Of a DNA stretch of 46,222 nt, positions 1 to 6,323 are shown one piece after another (the stretch's first letter is position 1; every line of letters begins with the position of its first letter). The translations under genes and the position numbers were made by a program. Source of the stretch: Pseudomonas soli (GTDB lineage: Bacteria; Pseudomonadota; Gammaproteobacteria; Pseudomonadales; Pseudomonadaceae); the NCBI RefSeq assembly GCF_900110655.1, contig NZ_FOEQ01000002.1:544648-590869 (forward strand), in the 5' to 3' direction. Under the pieces are notes generated by a model. The model was not told where the DNA came from. It did no database searches and saw only the letters and a program-made list of their open reading frames with translations.

Positions 1-701
1 GCCAGCCCGGCCCGTTCGTGCTGGCGCTCGACCAACTGCTGCTTGAGCACCGTGGACTCGCGCACCAACCCCTGCAGGCTCCGGCGCTGACCAAGAAGCT
101 CGGCCTGCCGCTGCTGCAACTGGTCCATGGAGATGTAGCCCTTGTCCATGAGGCCCTGGTAACGCTCCACCGCATTGCTGGCCAGTTGCACAAGCCGCTG
201 CTGGCTGGCGATTTGCTGGGCCAGCGTGTCCAGCTCCTGAGTCAGGCTTTGCAATTTGCTGTCCAGGCTCAGCCGCGCTTCGACTTGCAGTTGCTGCTGC
301 TTGCGCAGCTCTTCCTCCAAGGAATGACGCTGGCGCTGGAGCTGATCGCTGACCTCTGCCTGGACAGGCCCCGAGTCGACCGAGCGCTCACTGGAAATCA
401 GCAACAACCGAGCCCCTTGCTCTACCAGCTGACCCTCTTCGACGAAACGCTCCAGCACGACACCGTACTGCGGTGCGTGTATTTTCAACTGCCCGGATGA
501 CGGCACCAGTTGACCCGGGACTGTGCTGCGCCGGGTATAGCTGCCGTAGAAGAAAAAACTCACGACCATCGCCGCGAGCAACAACGCCACGAGTGTCATC
601 ACCGTGAACGAAACGGGCCGGACCAGCACGATGTCACCCAGCCAGTTGGTCTGTCGCGCGGCCAGCGCTTCGTGTCGAAACAAGGGGGCCTTACCTGTCA
701 C
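1..701 (-). CDS. HlyD/CvaA-type periplasmic adaptor subunit, 5' part (C-terminus outside window)
   Basis: The first 233 codons of a membrane fusion protein that would link an inner-membrane ABC exporter to an outer-membrane channel in type I secretion. It has a short cytoplasmic N-terminus, one transmembrane segment at about residues 30-52, then a biotinyl-lipoyl-like half ending in VEEGQLVEQGARLLL, then a long Gln/Leu/Glu-rich coiled coil from about residue 110. The N-terminal style (FRHEALAARQ, then YTRRSTVPGQL) is that of the CvaA/MchE adaptors of bacteriocin exporters. The start is GTG with AAAAAGGA upstream; the only nearby ATG (730) opens a 10-codon frame whose TGA overlaps this GTG. 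Its ABC transporter partner probably follows to the left. The family is clear; the cargo is inferred from neighbours. Confidence 0.85.
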   Translation of the reverse strand, partial: MTGKAPLFRHEALAARQTNWLGDIVLVRPVSFTVMTLVALLLAAMVVSFFFYGSYTRRSTVPGQLVPSSGQLKIHAPQYGVVLERFVEEGQLVEQGARLLLISSERSVDSGPVQAEVSDQLQRQRHSLEEELRKQQQLQVEARLSLDSKLQSLTQELDTLAQQIASQQRLVQLASNAVERYQGLMDKGYISMDQLQQRQAELLGQRRSLQGLVRESTVLKQQLVERQHERAGL

Positions 702-926
702 GCAGTCATCCTTTTTTGGCCGGGCGTCATGCTCCCGGCTCAACCCCACAGGGCCAATCGCGTCAAGAGGTCGCCCTCGGTGGCCGATAAGAAATGGGCC
801 TGCGCACTAAATTTTTGACCTGACCGTTCGTCCCACCCCACCATGAGCAGGACAGCACATACAGCCACTCGATTTTTACCATCCGCCGCCTGACAGTCGG
901 CAACTGCAACACTAAGGGAACATGCG

Positions 927-1130
927 TTGAACATCACGGAACGAGAACATGACGTCATTCATTGCTTATCAAAAGGATTGACCAACAAGGAAATCGGGCA
1001 ACAATTGGGTATCAGCCAGCACACCGTCAGAGACCATTTGTCTTCGGTATTCAAGAAATTGAATATCAGCAGCCGTATTGAACTGGCGATTCTCATCAAT
1101 GCGTCTAAAGTTCCTGCGCACAATGCTTGA
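927..1130 (+). CDS. Stand-alone LuxR/GerE-type HTH regulator, 67 aa
   Basis: The whole protein is one LuxR-type helix-turn-helix domain: TEREHDVIHCLSKGLTNKEI, then GISQHTVRDHLSSVFKKL, with the usual scaffold residues (E5, G17, N20, I23, S30, T33, V34, H37). There is no receiver or ligand-binding domain, as in GerE. It starts with TTG after an AAGGGAA ribosome site; ATG 922 gives only a two-codon frame. It is divergent from the export adaptor and lies directly upstream of the SelO-like/HlyC-like pair, so I infer it controls this cluster, perhaps through the dyad at 1154-1177. The fold is near certain, the target is inference. Confidence 0.8.
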   Translation: MNITEREHDVIHCLSKGLTNKEIGQQLGISQHTVRDHLSSVFKKLNISSRIELAILINASKVPAHNA

Positions 1131-1153
1131 TTATCCACACTCTTGAAGTTCAG

Positions 1154-1203
1154 GCCATCCTACACCTGTAGGGTGGCACTTTGGCATGATCGTGAGGTAT
1201 AAA
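1154..1203 (+). promoter_or_regulatory. Candidate LuxR-type operator dyad overlapping a promoter
   Basis: Left arm GCCATCCTAC (1154-1163), loop ACCT, right arm GTAGGGTGGC (1168-1177): 10-bp arms with one T/G exception. Directly after it are a possible -35 TGGCAC (1174-1179) and -10 TATAAA (1198-1203) with an 18-bp spacer. The dyad centre would sit about 44 bp upstream of the start of transcription, the class II activator position typical for LuxR proteins, and it contains ACCTGTAGG, one half of the classical lux box. It could instead be a weak terminator hairpin of the HTH gene, but no good T-run follows. Confidence 0.4.
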
Positions 1204-1286
1204 CAGTCACTGCCCCGCCAGTTCGATACGCTGACTGGCCACTTCGGCAGCCACCTGCCCACCACTGTCGAAACTACGCTTTCCCG

Positions 1287-3008
1287 ATGAACGCCCCAGA
1301 CAATAAAGCGGCTCAACTCAATGAGCTGCACGAAGTATTCGTCCCTTTCGACGCCGTACTTATCGAAGGCTGTGAAGTTGTTTATCTCAACGAGTCGCTG
1401 TGCCAACAACAGACTTCGGATGACGTACTCGCTTCTTACAGTTACTTGATCAAGCCCGAGGCCGTGCCGCGGTGCGACAGCGCACCGCGCAAGACCTTCA
1501 TGGCTGAACGCTATGGCGGCGACGGTATTCTCAGCAACGGCGGTGGCGCGCGCTGCGGGTTCGATGGCACCTGGCAACTCAAGGGGCTGGGGGCCAATGC
1601 CCTGGTCGGTCATGATGTCGACGCGGGCCACGGGGATGGCAACCTGTCGCTGACCACCGCGCTCTATGAATCGATCTGGGCAGAGATCATCGAGTCGGTG
1701 CTGCCTTTCGGGGCGACGCGCACCGTGGCCATCCTCGACACCGGCCTGACCTATGACACGTGGAAAGGGGCGTTGAAACGCGGCCTTCTCGTGCGTCAGC
1801 CGGTTGTGCGCCCCGCGCATTTCATCAGGTCCGTTTATTTCAGACAGAAGCGCCTGGATGGTTTGGGCGAGGATGCGCTGCGGGTAAAACAGGCCATTCA
1901 CCGACTTGTCGAATTCCTCCCCGCGGCACCAGGCTCGACCGCCCAGATGCCCGCACTCGAACGACGCCTGCAAAGTGGCCTTGTTGAACTGGCCGACCGC
2001 TATGCCGAGCAATTCGCGGCTGCGCGGGCAAAGCACATCATCCATTTCAATGTCAGCGCATCCAATGTTTCACTTACAGGCGGCTGGCTGGACCTCAGCG
2101 GTATTTGCCTTTTCACTGACGACGCTATACACGACCGCTCCAGCATCGACCGCTTCAATACCGAATACCTGCCCGCCGTGCAAAGCCTGCAAAGCCTGTG
2201 TTACTACCTGGGCAAATATGCGGTCGTGACAGGCGACGTTTCGCTATGCCTTTGGCAAACCACTGCGGAGCACTTTACCCAACGCTACAACCACTACCTG
2301 CACCTGTATCAGGTGGCTCAGGCCGGGTTCCCGCTCTGGTTGTTGCGCGCGGTGGAAAATGCCCCGGAGTTCACCGCCTTTGCCACGGCACTGCACCGTG
2401 CTCTGGAACTTGACCAGTTCACGGTCACCTGCATAGCCGACGCAGTAGGTTGGGACGGATATGAACGCTGGAGTGGAGCGCTCTTTCACGCCCTATTGAC
2501 CAGCCTGGACCAGGACACTGCAGCAGCCGGCCCAGCCTGGCTGGCGAGCAATACCACCCTGGACGCTCAACTGCGCTCAAGTTACGGTCAGCTGTTTGAC
2601 AGGGTTGCACAGGCGGCTGGCGATCACGGCATCGACCGCCGGCACTTGCACCTCGCCCTGCTGATCAATGCCACGCGGCTGAACCGCAGCCACCGCGTGC
2701 TGCATGAGCTGCAAAGCCAGATCGATGCCCTCGACGAGAAACCGGACGGTGACCGAAGAGCGGCCCTGCATGCCTTGCAAGACCACGCGCTGCTGGCGGC
2801 TCGCTTCAACCTCGGCCATGAACAGCCGGACGCCCTGCCGTTCTGGTCAACTACCACGCTGACCATCAGCTTCAACCCTGAAACCGGCCGCTTCACCTTA
2901 ACCGGGCGCGCTACACAAGCGCTGACCCTGGAGGCGCTGCTGGCCGAGGCCGATGGCGATGAAGAAATCAGACAAGCATTGAACTTCTACCCTGGCCTCG
3001 CGAGGTGA
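1287..3008 (+). CDS. SelO-like pseudokinase/AMPylase-fold protein of a putative microcin or toxin modification locus, 573 aa
   Basis: Residues 70-275 align with the SelO (YdiU) pseudokinase family: RYGG at 75-78 for the SelO YGGH/YSGH motif, WQLKGLG at 96-102 with the nucleotide-binding Lys99, YESIWAEII at 127-135 for RESLASEAM with Glu128, RGLLVRQPVVRPAHF at 165-179, and SASNVSLTGGWLDLSG at 257-272 for NTDNMSLLGLTLDYG. Asn260 and Asp269 (metal ligands in SelO) are kept, but the Asp before Asn is Ser259. The remaining 300 residues are unrecognised, mostly helical. ATG 1287 is the only start after the in-frame TAA at 1200; its ribosome site is weak. With the HlyC-like gene 4 bp downstream it recalls mchC-mchD or mceJ-mceI. 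Homology to MchC itself is not shown here. Confidence 0.65.
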   Translation: MNAPDNKAAQLNELHEVFVPFDAVLIEGCEVVYLNESLCQQQTSDDVLASYSYLIKPEAVPRCDSAPRKTFMAERYGGDGILSNGGGARCGFDGTWQLKGLGANALVGHDVDAGHGDGNLSLTTALYESIWAEIIESVLPFGATRTVAILDTGLTYDTWKGALKRGLLVRQPVVRPAHFIRSVYFRQKRLDGLGEDALRVKQAIHRLVEFLPAAPGSTAQMPALERRLQSGLVELADRYAEQFAAARAKHIIHFNVSASNVSLTGGWLDLSGICLFTDDAIHDRSSIDRFNTEYLPAVQSLQSLCYYLGKYAVVTGDVSLCLWQTTAEHFTQRYNHYLHLYQVAQAGFPLWLLRAVENAPEFTAFATALHRALELDQFTVTCIADAVGWDGYERWSGALFHALLTSLDQDTAAAGPAWLASNTTLDAQLRSSYGQLFDRVAQAAGDHGIDRRHLHLALLINATRLNRSHRVLHELQSQIDALDEKPDGDRRAALHALQDHALLAARFNLGHEQPDALPFWSTTTLTISFNPETGRFTLTGRATQALTLEALLAEADGDEEIRQALNFYPGLAR

Positions 3009-3012
3009 AAAG

Positions 3013-3474
3013 ATGACCAGACATTACAACCTGCAGACCAACTGCCGGGATACCAAGCTCAATGACAAGGCGGCGATGTTGGGCCATGCGGCCATGGTCA
3101 TGGCCTGCTGCCGACGCTCTTCAAGCTTCCAGATACGCACGTTGTACTACTGGCTCGCACCCGCTATCGAGCACGCACAGATCATCATGCTCTTCGATTC
3201 GTCATCTACCCCCCGAGGTTTTCTCATCTGGGCGCACCTGGCGCCCGATACCGAACAACGCTTTGTGCAGGACCCGAATTTCCTGTTGCACCCCAGCGAG
3301 TGGAATGAGGGGGGACGGGCCTGGGTGATCGATTTCTGCTTCCCTGGCGGCGCTGTCAAGGAAGCGCTTGCCATGTTCCGGAAGCATTTGCGCGAAGCCG
3401 GCGTCAGCCAGATTTCCTGGGCACGCAGACGCGCTGACTATTCGATCCGGCGCGTTGGAAGCTGCAGGACATGA
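3013..3474 (+). CDS. HlyC-like toxin-activating acyltransferase, 153 aa
   Basis: Aligns nearly without gaps to HlyC, which acylates lysines of RTX toxins: LGHAAMVMACC at 23-33, LAPAI at 48-52, RGFLIWAHL at 68-76, SEWNEGGRAWVIDF at 95-108. Asp107 matches the catalytic Asp92 of HlyC. The position of the catalytic His23 is Ser36, inside a run of three serines. MchD and MceI of siderophore-microcin systems are also HlyC relatives, and act with a larger partner encoded beside them; the SelO-like gene 4 bp upstream would be that partner. Ribosome site GAGG, spacing 7. Translational coupling is likely. Substrate unknown: a microcin C-terminus or a toxin lysine are both possible. Confidence 0.8.
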   Translation: MTRHYNLQTNCRDTKLNDKAAMLGHAAMVMACCRRSSSFQIRTLYYWLAPAIEHAQIIMLFDSSSTPRGFLIWAHLAPDTEQRFVQDPNFLLHPSEWNEGGRAWVIDFCFPGGAVKEALAMFRKHLREAGVSQISWARRRADYSIRRVGSCRT

Positions 3475-3482
3475 ATGTCCTG
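3465..3482. repeat. Perfect dyad centred on the stop codon of the acyltransferase gene
   Basis: CAGGACAT (3465-3472) and ATGTCCTG (3475-3482) are perfect 8-bp arms around GA; the TGA stop lies at 3472-3474. It could form the stem of a 3' hairpin or be an operator. No T-run follows directly. Confidence 0.45.
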
Positions 3483-3514
3483 GCCGGAAAAAGGATCCAC
3501 TCGCATAAATAGTT

Positions 3515-3555
3515 GTACACACAAACGTCACCATTGGTGCCATTTTTGTGTGCAC
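3515..3555. terminator. Nested hairpin after the modification genes, possible terminator
   Basis: GTACACACAAA (3515-3525) pairs with TTTGTGTGCAC (3545-3555) with one exception, and inside it CACCA (3529-3533) pairs with TGGTG (3535-3539). It lies 40 bp after the acyltransferase stop. The stem is AT-rich and only TTT follows, so it may end the upstream transcript or be a protein-binding dyad for the downstream operon. Confidence 0.4.
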
Positions 3556-3603
3556 TTTCACAAGGTAACGCCCCAATAAGTTACACATCAATCGTTGTAA
3601 AAT

Positions 3604-3669
3604 TTGACCAAATGATCAACTAATTCAACATCATAAAATTTAAACCTGTTCATTTGGTCAGTTTATAAT
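3604..3669 (+). promoter_or_regulatory. RutR-like operator pair and promoter upstream of the NCS1 transporter
   Basis: TTGACCAAATGATCAA (3604-3619) matches the RutR consensus TTGACCAnnTGGTCAA, as I remember it, at 13 of 14 defined positions. A second, inverted and poorer copy lies at 3646-3661; the shared 11-bp core TGACCAAATGA / TCATTTGGTCA is perfect. Centres are 42 bp apart, four helical turns. TATAAT (3664-3669) is a perfect -10; the -35 is weak, and the second copy lies between them, as for a repressor. RutR-type TetR regulators control pyrimidine use, which suits the downstream transporter. The rest of 3556-3940 has no gene. Confidence 0.5.
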
Positions 3670-3759
3670 CGACTACTTTCATTAACTTACCTACCAACTA
3701 GATCATTTCGAAATAAAAGCTACACCGCACTCCGATTCCCTCTGGCATGGAACTGGCTT

Positions 3760-3808
3760 TTGTGTGTTCGTGTTTTGTATACAAATTCAACAAAACATAA
3801 ATACACAA
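3760..3808. promoter_or_regulatory. Palindrome TTTGTATACAAA inside a larger imperfect inverted repeat
   Basis: TTTGTATACAAA (3774-3785) is a perfect 12-bp palindrome of the TTGT..ACAA type bound by many GntR (FadR subgroup) regulators. Around it, 3760-3777 and 3791-3808 form arms matching at 15 of 18 positions. It lies in the 5' leader of the NCS1 transporter gene. A GntR regulator is a guess; none is in the window. Confidence 0.4.
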
Positions 3809-3940
3809 GAACCCGCAGCGTCGCCCCGTCGGCGACCGTTGCGCCCAGAACCCAGTGATGCCAACGCCTGCACCGACGAGATGGCGAGCCCGTGCGCCAG
3901 CGCCCGCTCATCGCAGTCACGCGCATCAGGAGCCGCCGGA

Positions 3941-5476
3941 ATGAGTAGCAGCCTCCCCCTTGCCCCTGAACTTTCCGTTGCCAGCACCCAACCCTCGACC
4001 ACCAGCCTCGAAGGCCACCCGGCCGACCTCGAACTGAGCCCACGCCTGCACAACCGCGACCTCGCCCCGACCAAACTTGAGGGCCGCCGCTGGGGCGGCT
4101 ACAGCATCTTCGCGCTGTGGACCAACGATGTGCACAACATCGCCAACTACTCTTTCGCCATGGGGCTGTTCGCCCTGGGCCTGGGCGGCTGGCAGATCCT
4201 GCTGTCGCTGGCGATCGGCGCGGCGCTGGTGTACTTCTTCATGAACCTGTCCGGCTACATGGGGCAGAAGACCGGCGTGCCGTTCCCGGTAATCAGCCGT
4301 ATCGCCTTTGGTATCCACGGCGCGCAGATCCCGGCGCTGATCCGCGCGGTGATCGCCATCGCCTGGTTCGGCATCCAGACCTACCTGGCCTCGGTGGTGC
4401 TGCGTGTGCTGCTGACGGCGGTGTGGCCGCAGGTTGCGGCCTTCGATCACGACAGCATCCTCGGCCTGTCGAGCCTGGGCTGGGTGTGCTTCGTGGCGAT
4501 CTGGCTGGTGCAGCTGGTGATCCTCGCCTACGGCATGGAAATGGTGCGCCGCTACGAGGCGTTCGCCGGACCGGTGATCCTGCTCACCGTGGCCAGCCTT
4601 GCCGTGTTCATGTACTTCAAGGCCGATGCGCGCATCGCCTGGTCGGTGGCCGAGCCCCTGAGCGGCTACGAGATGTGGCGCAACATCTTTGCCGGCGGCG
4701 CGCTGTGGCTGGCGATCTACGGCACCCTGGTGCTCAACTTCTGCGACTTCGCCCGCAGCTCGCCATGCCGCAAGACCATCCGCGTCGGCAACTTCTGGGG
4801 CCTGCCGGTAAACATCCTGGTGTTCGCGGCGATCACCGTGGTGCTGTGCGGCGCACAGTTCCAGATCAACGGCCAGATCATCGACAGCCCGACGCAGATC
4901 GTCGCCAGCATCCCCAACACCGCGTTCCTGGTGCTCGGTTGCCTGGCCTTCCTGATCGTCACCGTGGCGGTGAACATCATGGCCAACTTCGTTGCCCCGG
5001 CCTTCGTGCTCAGCAACCTGGCGCCGCGACACCTGAACTTCCGCCGCGCCGGGCTGATCAGCGCCACCCTGGCGGTGCTGATCCTGCCCTGGAACCTGTA
5101 CAACAGCCCGCTGGTGATCGTGTACTTCCTCTCGGGCCTGGGCGCCCTGCTCGGCCCGCTGTACGGCGTGATCATGGCCGACTACTGGCTGCTGCGTAAG
5201 GGCCGTATCAACGTGCCCGAGCTGTACAGCGAGAATCCCGCCGGCGCCTACCACTACACCCGCGGCATCAACCTGCGCGCCGTGGCCGCGTTTATCCCGG
5301 CCGCGCTGCTGGCCATCGTCCTGGCCCTGGTACCCAACTTCCACGGTATCGCGCCGTTCTCCTGGCTGATCGGTGCCGGTATCGCCGCCGCCGTCTACCT
5401 GCTGATTGCGCCACGCCACCGCCAATACCTCGATGTCAGCGGCGAATGCATCGCCGTCGACCACAGCAGCCACTGA
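3941..5476 (+). CDS. NCS1-family nucleobase/hydantoin:cation symporter
   Basis: An inner-membrane permease of 511 residues with about 12 transmembrane helices, importing a purine, pyrimidine, allantoin or hydantoin with a cation. The N-terminal NCS1 signature is present: SPRLHNRDLAPTKLEGRRWG followed by ALWTNDVHNIANYSFAMGLF; later GQKTGVPFPVISR and NFCDFARSSP also fit Mhp1-like carriers. Translation starts at ATG 3941, preceded by AGGAG at 8 nt. The same frame is open back to 3764, but that stretch (Arg/Ser/Ala-rich) does not look coding. A racemase-like gene follows after 17 bp, which favours a hydantoin or ureide ring as substrate; the RutR-like site upstream favours a pyrimidine. Confidence 0.9.
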   Translation: MSSSLPLAPELSVASTQPSTTSLEGHPADLELSPRLHNRDLAPTKLEGRRWGGYSIFALWTNDVHNIANYSFAMGLFALGLGGWQILLSLAIGAALVYFFMNLSGYMGQKTGVPFPVISRIAFGIHGAQIPALIRAVIAIAWFGIQTYLASVVLRVLLTAVWPQVAAFDHDSILGLSSLGWVCFVAIWLVQLVILAYGMEMVRRYEAFAGPVILLTVASLAVFMYFKADARIAWSVAEPLSGYEMWRNIFAGGALWLAIYGTLVLNFCDFARSSPCRKTIRVGNFWGLPVNILVFAAITVVLCGAQFQINGQIIDSPTQIVASIPNTAFLVLGCLAFLIVTVAVNIMANFVAPAFVLSNLAPRHLNFRRAGLISATLAVLILPWNLYNSPLVIVYFLSGLGALLGPLYGVIMADYWLLRKGRINVPELYSENPAGAYHYTRGINLRAVAAFIPAALLAIVLALVPNFHGIAPFSWLIGAGIAAAVYLLIAPRHRQYLDVSGECIAVDHSSH

Positions 5477-5493
5477 ATTCAGGGAGATCCGTC

Positions 5494-6222
5494 ATGCGTA
5501 TTCTGATCGCCAACGTCAACACCACCGCCGCCATCACCGAAGCCATTGCCGAGCAAGCGCGCAGCGTGGCCGCGCCCGGTACCGAGATCGTCGGCCTGAC
5601 CCCGTGGTTCGGCGCCGAGTCGGTGGAAGGCAATTTCGAAAGCTATCTGGCCGCCATCGCGGTGATGGACCGGGTGCTGGCCTACGACCAGCCCTTCGAT
5701 GCCGTGATCCAGGCCGGCTATGGCGAGCATGGCCGCGAAGGCCTGCAGGAGCTGCTGGATGTGCCGGTGGTGGACATCACCGATGCCGCCGCCAGCACGG
5801 CCATGTACCTGGGCCACGCCTATTCGGTGGTGACCACGCTGGACCGCACCGTGCCGTTGATCGAGGACCGCCTGAAACTGTCCGGGCTGTACGAACGATG
5901 CGCCTCGGTGCGCGCCAGCGGCCTCGCGGTGCTGGAGCTGGAAGCCGATCCACGGCGTGCGGTGGAAGCCATCGTCGAGCAGGCCGAACGCGCCGTGCGC
6001 GAGGACAAGGCCGAGGTGATCTGCCTGGGATGCGGCGGCATGGCCGGGCTCGACGAGCAGATTCGCCAGCGCACCGGGGTGCCGGTGGTGGACGGCGTGA
6101 GCGCGGCGGTGACCATTGCCGAGTCACTGGTGAGGTTGGGGTTGAGCACCTCCAAGGTGCGTACCTATGCCACGCCGAGGGCGAAGAAGGTGGTGGGCTG
6201 GCCGATGCGCTTCGGGCGCTGA
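5494..6222 (+). CDS. Asp/Glu/hydantoin racemase superfamily protein with a single catalytic cysteine
   Basis: 242 residues; the overall pattern is that of HyuE-type hydantoin and allantoin racemases: MRILIANVNTTAAITEAIAE at the N-terminus, VPVVDITDAAASTAM, SVVTTLDRTVPLIEDRLK, VICLGCGGMAGLD and VPVVDGVSAAVTIAE. The second catalytic Cys is in LGCGGM. The first, normally in a CFGDPG-like motif, is absent: the sequence is QAGYGEHGREG, with Gly at that place. One-cysteine members include decarboxylases such as arylmalonate decarboxylase, and I believe a Pseudomonas subgroup has this motif. GGGAG ribosome site. It probably forms an operon with the NCS1 transporter and acts on its substrate. Confidence 0.85.
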   Translation: MRILIANVNTTAAITEAIAEQARSVAAPGTEIVGLTPWFGAESVEGNFESYLAAIAVMDRVLAYDQPFDAVIQAGYGEHGREGLQELLDVPVVDITDAAASTAMYLGHAYSVVTTLDRTVPLIEDRLKLSGLYERCASVRASGLAVLELEADPRRAVEAIVEQAERAVREDKAEVICLGCGGMAGLDEQIRQRTGVPVVDGVSAAVTIAESLVRLGLSTSKVRTYATPRAKKVVGWPMRFGR

Positions 6223-6243
6223 AAGACTCGGCGCCTGCTTAGG

Positions 6244-6314
6244 CCCTATCGCCGGCAAGCCGGCTCCCACAAGACACTGCAGCCCTTGTGGGAGCCGGCT
6301 TGCCGGCGATAGGG
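6244..6314. repeat. Inverted pair of REP elements (CCTATCGCCGGCAAGCC type)
   Basis: Two 30-bp arms, 6244-6273 and 6285-6314, are perfect reverse complements around an 11-nt loop. This is the typical paired REP of P. putida-group genomes. It lies between the convergent racemase and oxidoreductase genes and could end transcription on both strands. Confidence 0.9.
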
Positions 6315-6323
6315 TCAGCTTCG

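Noticed and set aside
740..958. A 72-codon minus-strand frame as a possible microcin precursor
   Set aside because: It overlaps the LuxR-type gene start, has no double-glycine leader and no ribosome site.
1174..1186. TGGCAC followed by TTGGCA as a sigma-54 promoter
   Set aside because: The spacing between the GG and GC elements is 7 nt instead of 10.
1131..2045. A 304-codon frame antisense to the SelO-like gene
   Set aside because: The plus strand shows SelO motifs; the antisense frame has no family features.
3764..3940. An N-terminal extension of the NCS1 transporter from ATG 3764
   Set aside because: It crosses the palindromic control region, has no transporter features, and ATG 3941 has a good ribosome site.
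3926..5473. A 515-codon frame antisense to the NCS1 transporter
   Set aside because: Composition (His, Gln, Asp and Gly rich without pattern) is typical of antisense frames in GC-rich DNA; the plus strand encodes a clear membrane protein.
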